NCBI GenBank assembly: GCA_022316685.1
Contig: JAKJHU010000140.1
Location: 558,001-622,000, forward strand
Reading direction: 5' to 3'
From: Progne subis subis
Lineage: Eukaryota > Chordata > Aves > Passeriformes > Hirundinidae
DNA length: 64,000 bases
Position 1 is the stretch's first letter. Every line of letters begins with the position of its first letter. Positions 24,655 to 35,400 of the stretch are shown one piece after another. A program made the translations under genes and the position numbers. A model generated the notes under the pieces. The model did not search any database. It worked only from the letters and a program-made list of their open reading frames with translations, and had not been told where the DNA came from.

Positions 24655-25670
24655 AGTTATCAAATCCTTTAGATTGGAAAAGACCTTTAAAATCAAGTGC
24701 AACCATTAACCCAGCACTGCCAAGTCCACTACTCAATCATTTCCCAAAGTGACACATCTACATGGCTTTTAAGTACCTTCAGGAGTGGTGATTCAACCAC
24801 TACCCTGGACAGCCTGTTCCAGTGCTTAACAACCCTTTTGGAGAATAATTTTTTTTTCTGATATTCAATCTAGACCTCCCCTGGTACAACTTGAGGCAGT
24901 TGTTTCCTTGTCCTATGGCTTTTTTCTTGAGAGAAGAGGCTGACCCCCACCTGGCTACAGCTTCCTTTCAGATACTTGTAGAGAATGATAAGGACACCCC
25001 TGAGCCTCCTTTTCTCCAGGCCAAACAAGTCCAGCTCTACCAGCTGCTCCTCATATGACTTGTGCTCCAGATCCTTCCTCATCTCTGTTGTCCTTCTCTG
25101 GACACACTCCAGCACCTCAATGTTCTGCTTGTCCTGAGGCACCCAGAACTGGACGCAGCACCTGAGCACTGAGTACAAGAGGGACAATCCCTGCTCTGCT
25201 CCTGCTCTGGCCACACTATTGCTGATCCAGGCCAGGATGCCACTGGCCCTCTTGGCCACCTGGACACTTCTGGCTCATGTCCAGCTGCTGACACCAGCAC
25301 CCCCAGATCCTTTTCCACTGGGCAGCTTCCCAGACACTCTGCCCCAGCCTGTAGCACTGTCTGGGGTTGTGGCCCAAGGGCAGGACCCAGCACTGGGCCT
25401 TGCTGAACCTCCTACACTCTCCTGACTGAGGGGGCCTCCCCTTGGTCCTCTTGTCCAGATCGTAGATAAAGGCACTAAACAGGACTGGCCCCAGTTCTGA
25501 GCCCCACAGAACATCACTTTAGCCTGGCTGCCAGCTGGATTTAACTCTGTTCACCAACACTCTTTGGGCCCAGACAGCCAGCCAGTTTTTTACACAGTGA
25601 AGAGTTCGCCTGTCCAAGCCATGAGCAGCCAGTTTCTCCAGGCAAATGCCGAAGTCCAAACACAGCTGTG
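24655..25670 (-). mobile_element. CR1 LINE fragment with ORF2 remnant
   Basis: Read on the minus strand, the segment starts in the reverse transcriptase part of CR1 ORF2. Pieces such as LAAHGLD, VKNWLAVWAQRV and LGPVLFSAFIYDLDK are visible and match the known CR1 RT order. The RT catalytic FADD block expected just after this is absent, and the frame resumes in sequence near the ORF2 C-terminus (CCVQFWVPQDKQNIEVLE, then VELDLFGLEKRRLRG and YKYLKG). A CR1-type 3' UTR follows and ends near 24655. The element is 5'-truncated, internally deleted and frameshifted, so it cannot make an enzyme. The edge near 25670 is approximate. Confidence 0.9.
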
Positions 25671-28600
25671 CTTATTTCAGCCTTTACACACTCAAATGCT
25701 CCTGGATGTGCTTTTATGTGTATGTGAGAGCTGTTAGATAGACACACGCATTGGCTCATACTTTGGAATCAGATGCATGTGGGAAGCTTACAGTGATAGG
25801 CTCCTCTTTTGCAAACATTTGCACAACTGAATAATTTCACCAGTGTAAAGAGACCTGTTAGGCAGGAAAGCACTCAAGGCTTTTCATTTTTTTAACTTGA
25901 GGTAGTTTTGGTTTGAAAGACAGACTGAGAGGACTCCCTCCTTTGCTTTGGACACAGTGTGAATAAGATTCTTTGTTGTTATTTAATACTATTCTGGCAA
26001 GACTGAAGTGAAAAAGGAGAGTTTAATACATGCAGAGACCTGTATATATAAATAATGTGTTGGATTCAGATATAGGTGTAGCTAGAGCTAAGAGGAATGA
26101 TCATAAAAACAAAATTACTCATCAGTATAAAACCAGGAATGAATAAAATATTTGGAGATTAATCCAAATTTAATCAAATCATTGCTTTATGCTGTCTTGA
26201 AATCCTTGCTAGAAATCCCCTAAGGTGCAAACTGTCATACATCATTTCATACAGGCAAGACTGATGATGGTATCTCCAGATACTGGATTTCTGTAGGGGT
26301 TCTGCCCTCGCTAATCTCCATCTCTTTACTTGTATGTTGTTATATTATGGTTAATTACACCATAGGAGATCAAAGGTGGGTTTTTTCCTAAATCTTTTTA
26401 TCTGTCCCCAAAGCTGCTAGCTCATTTAAGGTTTTGTTTGCTTCCCTTTCACTGGGTGACTGCAAATTGAGAACTTCTTCCTAAGTGTTCCCTTTGAAAA
26501 ATGCTGATGATTCATGCCCCTTCGCATGCTCCAGCTGTGAAAAGCTCACTGCTGCTTGTGGAATGACCCTGTAGGCACTGTGCCAGTGAGAATCCATTCT
26601 ATACACTGTGATGGAAAGCAATGGGGAAAGGTAATTAGAGTTTAAGACAGTATATCAGGCATCTGTGAGACTGAGTTTATATTTGAGTCCTATGCCTTCA
26701 GGTTGATCATTAATTTAAAAAAAACTATACCCATGAAGAGACAGCACTCTGGACTCAGCCCCCCATTTATTTACAGGTTGATTCCCATACTCAAAGCAGG
26801 GACACAGGCTTTTTCACTGCCTTGCCTTGCCTTGCCACTTGTTCTTGAACTGGAGGCATCACAGGAAAGATTGTGAATCGGTTACTAGGAACCAGCTGTG
26901 TTCCACTGAAATACTACGGGGTTTGCTCAGAGTGAAAAGTATCAGGTCCCAGACTGTGTTCTTGGAGACTTTGTTATGGTTGCATCTTCCCCAGTATCTC
27001 ATTACAGTGTCAGTTCTCAGTGTGCCAAGACCAGGGCCATGGCTGGCAACTGGAAAGGCTCAGTGTGGATGGAACCCTGCGCCAACCTGTGTGTGTTTTT
27101 GGGCTGTTTGTGCCTTGTGAGGGTCTGCTGCTATGGGAGCTGAGTTCTGCTGCTGTGGATTTTACCTTCCTTCACTTGTGAAGTGGCTGCAGCAGCAGTG
27201 GTGGTATGAAAGGCTGGACTGAAAACACACAGCTTGGCCAAATTTCAGTACTTTTCTATAGAAGTGGTGCTAGGTTATATTTGCAAATTCCAAGGGTGTA
27301 TGTGTGTGTGTAGGTCCCAGGGGAGGGTTTCAATATCAGATTTTTCCAAGGGAAGGTCTCTGGATGGCATGCAATTTACATTGTATCTCCATTCATGGAA
27401 ATCACTGATTATCTCTGGTTGAAATGTTCTTCAAACCAGCCCTGAGGCAGTTGTCTTGAGATGCTGAATTTCAACACAAATACTCTAAATTCAATTGAGT
27501 ATCTACTGGGAAGTGTTGAGTAAGTTTAATTACAAGCCACTGCAGTGATGATAATAATAAGTGTGTTTACCAGTGCCTATGGTACTCTCATTCTTGGTGT
27601 AAATAAATTAGTGAGGTCAAGCATTAGTACAACCCATGTAGTGTAAAGATGATGGATTGTTGGAAAAGGCTGCAGAGGAAAAGCTGTGAAATTTTCCTCG
27701 CTGGAAGTTATTAAAAGTATGACGGAGAAATACCTGCCACTGCATGACCTGAATGCGCTCGGACTTGCTTCAGGCAGAGGCATGGGAAAGAAATACAGGA
27801 CTGTTTGAGATCTCTCAGCCTGGGATGGAAGGATAACACATTGACGAGTTAATAACCGTTTCACATAATTTTGTTATGCATCTCTCACTTCTCCGTGCTG
27901 AATGTGGTAAGTGGTAATTTGCTTTGTTCTGCATCCCCTTATCAAGAAGACACCATAGCTATAGTTAATTATGCTTCAAGGAATGTATCAAGAGTCATGC
28001 AGTGGCATTTCATAAATGTTACAGTGTTGCCTGCTGCTCCAAATTCTGCTCCATGTAATGAATTGCGAAGCTCAAAAACCTCAAACTTGGAATTCTCCCC
28101 TTTTCCTCTCGATATTATCATTTGCACTTGAGGCTTCCACATGCAGCTGCAGCCAGGCTTGAGGGGGAGAGTAATGCAGCCTTGGCCCAGGCACATTCCT
28201 ATAAGGTACTTCAGAAAAAACTTACAAGGGTCATTTGAATAGCTGTTCAGGAACAAATATTGTGTAGCCAGAAGTATTGCTTACTTCCTGAAGAAGTATA
28301 TATGTAAGTGGAATGGAAAGGAGCTTCGGTGGGTATTTTAACTTGCTACTTGGAGCTGTCTGACTTCAGTGACTGCCCTAAAAGCATAGGAATACCAGGC
28401 TCCTGCTGAGAGAGGCTGCTGCTTTGAGTCACTCTTGGCAGGAGCCTCTCCCCGCCAACTGAAAACAGAGACTAATTTCCTGATTTAGGAGACACAATTT
28501 GTTATGAGAAGTTGGGCAACGTAGTTACCAGCAACAAGGATCCTCCTGGAAGAGGAGAGCACTGCTAGAACACCTACCTGCTGGATATACTGTTCCCTGG

Positions 28601-30882
28601 AATCTGTTGTATGTGGGGCATGATTTGTAGAAAGGAGAAGGCTGCTGTAGTTACTCTGTAGTTACTTCGAATTTGGTGTTACCTTTTATCAAAAATAGAC
28701 TCCTGTGTTCTGGTGTATAACTGGGTTTATTGTAAGTCTCTCTGTGTATTAATACTGCTTATCTATCCTAGGTCCTTCTAGCAGATGTCTACTTGGAAAG
28801 CCTGGGTGTCATTTTTGTTGATATTGTGGTCTCTCTGCAGGCCAGAGCAATAGTCTTTTTACTCCTCAGCTCCCCTGCTGCTGGAGCTGAATGTCAGGGA
28901 TTTGGGATTTGCAGAGCAGAGCCAGAGAAGAAAAGTGGGGCAGGATTTGGGCTGCTGCTTGCTTTCCATCAGTTGTAATGCTATTCCTCCAGGTGCATCC
29001 TGAGTCTCTCTATTTCAACTGGGAATAGTTTCCACTCTATTTCCAGTTTAAGGGGTTTTTGCTTTCCTGGGTGAGATCGGAAACCCAATGTGCTCATGCA
29101 TTGCCCAACAGGAAGAGTGAAAGTCCCCACCCTACACATTTGTACAGTTAAACATGGACTAGAAAAGAGAAATGCAGATGGTTTGGGGTTTTATTTTTAA
29201 CTTCCAGTCCCATGTTATATCTACAAGACCACCAAGCTGCTTCATGGTCATGGGAATATTCAGCATCAATGGTGACTGGTGGAGAGCTGACACTTCCCAA
29301 GCACTGTTACACTTTAAACTGTTCAGGAGCAAACAAAGCTGAAGTGCTCAGAATGGACATGTGAGAAAAGCAGAAGTGGGGAAGATTTTTTTACTTGTAT
29401 TAGAAAGTTAAAGCAAAATGTTTTGTTTCCTTTTCTACTCCATGCATTTCAGAAACTCCAGTTTCTGGAAACATCAGTACAATCATGCTGGTGAAAAATC
29501 TGGGGAGTGTTCATTTAATTCAAATCCTTACTTTTGTATTCCATATTAATTGGTTCATAATAGATGTCTTTAGGACAATATATGCAAAAATGTTACTTTT
29601 CTGCAAACTGATGGCATTCCACACCTCAGTGTCCTCCAAAAGCTTTTGTGGGCTTGTACTTCTCTCAGACACTTCAGGGAACCATGTTGGGGAATGGATA
29701 AGTGTCTGTTTAGGCTGCTGTTTGATGTGAGGACAGCAGAAGTGATGGGTCATTACCATGCCCAGTGCCCATCTCAGATGTTTGTAATGGACTTTGTATG
29801 TTCACCACAAACATTATTTCTAAAGATAGGACACACCTAATACATGAGTCAGTTCCATACATGCCGTTAGTCTCATAGATGCCATAGTAGAAGGCTGCCT
29901 CTTTGTGGTAACCAGGAAGGAACAGATGTTTTTATCACCTTTGGTCACTGTGAGTAGTGCCTTATTCATGATAACCACCCATGTGGATCAGCCTGACTAT
30001 TTGTGAACTGCAGTGTGGGAGATTATCAGAGGCTGGTCTCTACTAAAAACAACCAGGTTTCTCTTGCATTAGAATGTTTCCAATGGGATTACCTCATTTA
30101 CTCAGGGAAATTTTCTAAAAAATGATTCCCTGCTGAAATGAATTGTGATTTCAGTAGAACAGTTGTGGTAATTTAGGAACAACTCTACTCTAAACTCATA
30201 TGCATGGACTCAGGGTGCCCTGGGAAAGGAAACTGGGTAGATTTGACAGTGCAGTGTGATTCCAGCTTTCACCAAGGCAGGATCTAAACCCTGTTGCTTT
30301 GTGAAGACACTGATCTATTCACTGTGAGATGTTTTTCTGCTTCTGTTGAAATGTTGCACCTTGTGTTTGATAAAGGGATGAATGCTACCTGCCAATCTGT
30401 CTCTCTTTGGAAAAAGCTCCATTTATAATAACTGTTTTATTTGCTTTGATGAAGATGCCTGGGCTTCTTAAGTCCTGAAGTGTTTGACTGAGCTCGGTGG
30501 TCTGATCAAGCAAAGTTGCTGTGAAATATTCTTCTGCTTTGGTAAAAGTGAGTTTGGTACACAGAGTTGTTGAGATGCCAAAGAGACGTGTTCTTCTGAA
30601 GCCCAAACTCTGTTTTGTGTGAATGTCATGTAAGGGCTGTGAGATGAGTTCAAGAAAGAAGAGGGGAGCTGTTTTCTCATAATGAAAATCCTTGCAAAGA
30701 ATTTAAGACCAGGACAGGTGAAGGGAGTGGTGTTCTCCAACTTGAGTGTTCCAAGTGAGGAGTGGAATTGAGTGGATGTTGAATGTTAGGGACTGAATGT
30801 ATCTAACTGTGTACATGTGCATTTAGTCTTAAAGGTTGCCTTTGATGTAGAATTGTTAATTATCTTTTTTCAACTTAGAATT
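25671..30882. other. Noncoding sequence
   Basis: No exon, RNA gene or known repeat was recognised. There is a short CCTTG repeat near 26818-26836. All open frames are under 100 codons. Confidence 0.5.
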
Positions 30883-30904
30883 AAAAAAAAAAAAAAAAAA
30901 AAAA
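30883..30904. repeat. Poly-A tract (22 A)
   Basis: This is an uninterrupted run of 22 A. The sequence to its left (a T-run, then CAACTTAGAATT) is not a recognisable retroposed gene, so it is left as a simple repeat. Confidence 0.85.
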
Positions 30905-30999
30905 CACCAGCTGAGGGATTTTTTTCCCCCATGTTGGTGTTGTTTCCCCAGTCCTGGCTGCTCTGAGAGGTGTTGTTCATTGCCAAGGTTTGAGTGTAG

Positions 31000-31081
31000 T
31001 TTAGGGTTAATCATTAGGGCTAGGGGTTAGGATTAAAGGTTGGGTTAGACTTAGTCAGGGTTAGGTTTAGACTTAGGGTTC
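31000..31081 (+). repeat. Degenerate interstitial telomere-like repeat
   Basis: The tract carries repeated TTAGGG-type units: TTAGGGTTAATCATTAGGG, then TAGGGGTTAGG, GGTTGGGTTAGAC, AGTCAGGGTTAGG and ACTTAGGGTT. The G-rich strand is the plus strand throughout. The units are imperfect and spaced by 1-6 bases, as expected of an old telomeric repeat inside a chromosome or of a sequence converging on one. Confidence 0.7.
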
Positions 31082-31570
31082 ACAAGCTTAGTTATGTCTC
31101 TCCACACACCATAAGCTCATCTGCACTATTATCTTGCTGATTAAATTGCGGTGATCTGTTTTGTTTATAAACAAAACAACAAAAAAAAAGTGATATGCAA
31201 TAGTCGAGAGGCAGGAATTGGAATTTTCCAGTGCTTTCTAAGCAGGAAACTGTAGCACTAAGCTCTCTCAGTCTTGAAGTTTCTCTTTTGTTTGAGGTAG
31301 TGTATCTACATATATATTTCTTCTTCCCTGCGAATGTTTTTTTAAATGGTAATTTTCCACTCATTGTCCATTAATATAGTTTGGCACAAGGATAGACTAA
31401 TCGCACGGGCGGACACTGCGACAGGCGGGAACAGTGATAGAGATGTAAATCTCTTCCAGTGACAGTGTCTTGAAATAGCAATCAGTCAGGATACTATCAC
31501 TGCAGTGTTATGTTGCAGATAGTTTTTGCTGCCTTTCTGTGAGAGTGAGTGTTGTACTGAGCCCATCCAC

Positions 31571-31602
<32 letters not shown>

Positions 31603-32039
31603 ACATGTGCGTACCGTGTGTGCAGTTGTGGATATTTAATGCTGTTGGATCCTTCTGTCACTGAGCCATTAGGGTGTGGTGGAGAGTACCCTGTAGAGAT
31701 CTAAGCAAGAAACAGTTTCTGCCTTCTTTGTTATCCAACTTCACCCCCATTGTAACACTCTGTGCTGTTGGTGTCAGCTGTTACCCACAGTGCTCAGAAG
31801 AGAGATGTGACCCTCCTAGGTCATGTTTAGTATCCCAGGCCCATCTAACATCCTTGGAAATCCTGGGGTTGACCAGCTCTGAACTCAATATTTGAAGCCA
31901 GATTTCAAGGGATTAAATGTTCACTTGGCTTGTTTTATTTATTTTTTTCACCAGCAGGTCCTCAGTTACCTACCTTCTTGCCTGTCCCTACAGGGGAGCA
32001 CTCTGCTTGTCTCTCGTAAACTGAATAATGGCAGTCTGT
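31082..32039. other. Noncoding sequence with a CpG cluster and a GT repeat
   Basis: No exon was recognised. A small CpG cluster lies at 31402-31427 and a GT microsatellite at 31571-31596. Confidence 0.5.
31571..31596. repeat. (GT)13 microsatellite
   Basis: Thirteen perfect GT units are followed by a degenerate GTATATGTACATGTGCGTAC tail. This is likely a length-polymorphic locus. Confidence 0.92.
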
Positions 32040-32433
32040 TGTTACCCTGTTTTTTATGAGTTTTTTAAAGCCTTTTGATTTTCAAAAAAAATTGAGTCAG
32101 ATCTTTTAGCTACTGCACAATGTTAGGAGCAGTTTCTACCTTTTCCCCACATACGTAACATAAACAAATCCTTTGTTTTTCATTCTCTGTCCTTTGTTAG
32201 CATATTTCTAACCTGAAAACAATTGTAACTGACAGTTAGTCTAGCCACTGAGGCTGAGGGGTGTTTAACCCCAGAAGCCAATCTTCAGCCAGACCCACAA
32301 ATGTATAAAAAGTAAGAAATAAACAAGGAGGCTCTCTCTCCGCCCTGACTCAGCCTTGAGCTGGCACGGAGGAACCTCTCTGCCCTGCAAAATTTCTCGT
32401 CTACGTGTGATTGCTTTGCGTGTCCCGGTGACA
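32040..32433 (+). mobile_element. Solo ERV LTR, family 1, copy C
   Basis: This 394-bp LTR starts TGTTACCCTG and ends CCCGGTGACA. It is flanked by a perfect 6-bp duplication, GTCTGT, at 32034-32039 and 32434-32439. TATAAAA lies at 32304-32310 and AATAAA at 32318-32323. Along its length it matches copies A and B: the CCAGAAGCCAATC block, ACCCACAAATGTATAAAAAG, the CT-rich stretch, and the TGATTGCTTTGCGTG end. No internal retroviral sequence is present. Confidence 0.93.
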
Positions 32434-35400
32434 GTCTGTCACCTCAGTCTTGCTGGAAAAGGTATAAAATGCCAGACCAGAAGTAGCAGGCTTGAGGTCT
32501 TGTATTCTGCTTGTTATAGTCACCTGCTGCTCAGTGCAGGGAGCTGCAGAGAAAGGACATTTGTGTGGCTGTTCCTCTACTGCCATGTTCCAGGTATGGG
32601 ATCACAGCTAACATTCTGTTTTTATCTGTTTTTCCATTACCAGAGTATTCACTCTGTTTAATACAAGCAGAAATATTCCAGAAGCAAACCTGGCTCTGAT
32701 GTTGGTCTTGGTTCCCTGTCCTCTTGTGCTGATCTCCCATTGCCCAGTGCTGTGCACCTGAACAACCGATGGGACAAGTCTGGAGACTCAGCATCAGGGA
32801 ACCTCTGAGTCACTGATGACACAGCTGCAGAAATGGATTTGCTTGGCAGAAGAGACTAAAACAGGCATGGTTTCAGATAAAAAAAAATCTTTTGGCAGCC
32901 ATGTTATGTTGCCATTTTTAAAATGGCATCTTCTGTCAGAAACGGTACTTCCAACCCCTCTTGCTTGCTTTGGATTTCGAACATGCTCTTTGATGTGGAA
33001 ACAGACTTGGGACCAGAAGTCTTTCCTTTGGGTATCCACCCCTTCAAGGCAAGGTTTGTTTTCTAGATCACAGGACTCAAGTCTGACTGTCTTTATCAGA
33101 GTTAGCAGCTACATGTCCTCCGGTGCCTCCAGCACATATGGCACCTCCTGAGTGGAGTGCAGGCACTGGCTGTTCTGCTGCATTGCAAGTCACTCCCTCC
33201 TTGCTATGCAGCTGCTGTGTTTAACCACGGCAGCACAGTTTAAATAGAAGCCAATGCAACACATGATACCCAGCTATCTATGGCATGAAATGGTGTGTTA
33301 GTACTTCAAAGACAGCCCAGTGCCTCATGGTTGTCCTCTCAAATAGACCCTCCTCTCTGCTAAACACACAAACATCGTGTAAATAGCCTCACTTGCATCA
33401 AAGTCAGTTCACTAGCTGTGGATCTGCCTCCACATGTCTGGCATGTTCTTTACTAGCAGAGATAGTGTCATTTAAAGTGACTTTTACTGAGGCTTTTGAC
33501 TCTCTGGTGGTTTTTACAGCATCTGGCTCCATAACTGGTTTTCTTACCATTCCCTTAACATCTTTTTCTTTTTGGGAGCTGTTGTAAAAGCAGAACCTCA
33601 TAGAGCTGAAAGCATTAAAGCCAAAGGGTTCATGAAGAGGGAGCAGAACAGGCTGGTTCTGACTCCAGTTGCTGATAGCTGGATTCAAAGGAAGCTGACA
33701 TATCAGTCACCTCATATCCAGTCCCATGGTTCTACCTTAATTTTAAGCTAGAGTACACAATGTTTGTCTGTGTAAAAGGCCATAATGAAAACAAGTGTTG
33801 GAGGAAATAAGGTAATTTACTTTTTATGGGTGTTTATGGTTTATGTAGCTCCAGACAATAAACTCATCTTTAAATTAACTGAAATTAAGTCTAATGAGCA
33901 GTCTAAGCAATATAATGTAAATGTCCCATACATTCAACTTGCCAGCACAGACTGCAGAAAAAAATGATCACTGAACAAGTTACTGGCATAGTCTGAAGTA
34001 TGTGTCTTACTGTATAAAGTAGTATCAAAGTCATGTTAGGAGGCATCAAATTGTCTTCAGATTGCCAGATTCTCTAACACAAAGCACAAGCTTTTGAGAA
34101 TTTTGAAATCTGGGTTTCTGAAGGTTTGGATAAATTTGCTTTTTGCTGGAATTTTTAAAATCTGAAAAACTCTTACCAAGAAAAGCCTTTTTTGTGCCAC
34201 TTCATCCTCTGTGGCTGTGTTTCTTATCAGAGGTTGTCTGCCATGTGCTAATGTAAAGAAGTACTTAGGACAAAACATGTTGGCACCAAGCACTAAGTGT
34301 GGGTATGAAAGTGTGTGACTCTGAAAATGGACCAGAACTGTGTCTGCAGTTACAATTTTTGCAGATGAATGATTTGATTTGGAAAAAGTCCTTCTAAAGG
34401 TGGTGTGGTTCACGGAAATGGGCTACCACTTCTGAGAAGTCAAGTTTCTGATTTAACAAACAATACTTTTTCATTTTCCCTTTTTAATTGCAGAAGTCAG
34501 TCAGAGTTCACCTCCTGCATGTTGGGCCATGAGGAAGAACAACTTCGTCATCATCCTTTATGCTGGCTTTTTCTCACTGTATCTATGAAACTGAGGGCTG
34601 ATTTCTGTCCTACCAGTTTTAATAACTGAAGTCACAATAGACAATTCAGGATTGCACATAATCATGATGGCTTAGTCTGTTTAGAAAGTTTACTTTGCCC
34701 TGTAGCCGCCAGCACATGTTTCTCCATATGGAATTTTTCAGTCTCTTGTGCTCTGTAGCTGCTGGAAGCAAAGAATGCTTGGATGGGTGAGGAGCACCCT
34801 TGTCCTGCCTTCACTCTCTACTGGGAGGAGTGGGCTCTAAGACTGGTCCCAGCAGCCTTTGTTCTGGTTTTCAACAGACAGAGCACTCAGTTTGCCTGGT
34901 ACACTGACCTGTTTGCCCATGGCTTGCTGAACTCACTCACCCATGGCATTTTTCTCCCAGTTCTTGACTGGGCGACTCTTGAGGCTGCCAGTCCTCCTGG
35001 TCTCTGTCCTGGCAGCAGCAAGAAGAGCTCTCTCCTGTTCTTCTCCTCTGCACATTTGCAGTCTGCCTTCAAGGAAAAGACTTCTCTTTGCAGCTTTTGT
35101 TTATTAAACAGAGAAAAAGAACAACACCCCAAACCCAAAGCCCTGCCATTTACTGGCAGTAATTCAGGCAAGCCCAAATCCTATCACCACCTCACCATGT
35201 CATTTGGGAATATTGTTACAATAGTGCATGTTTCACACAGCAGTATTTCCTCAGTGTCCTGGCCCTGGAAAGCTTCCTGTAACTGGATACCAAGTTGTTA
35301 ATGGAAAGTTTGGAAGCAGATGTGGTAAGATTTATAAACACATATTAGCTATCTTCTTGCTTTTTCCTGAATCACGGGACCTAATCATAGATTTGGAGAA

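Noticed and set aside
24870..25259. 129-codon minus-strand open frame
   Set aside because: It is CR1 ORF2 C-terminal sequence within the LINE and not a host gene.
30883..30904. Poly-A run considered as the tail of a processed pseudogene
   Set aside because: No gene-like sequence, poly-A signal at the right distance or flanking duplication was found to its left.
34783..35301. 172-codon plus-strand open frame
   Set aside because: No domain, signal or splice context was seen. The composition is that of translated noncoding DNA.
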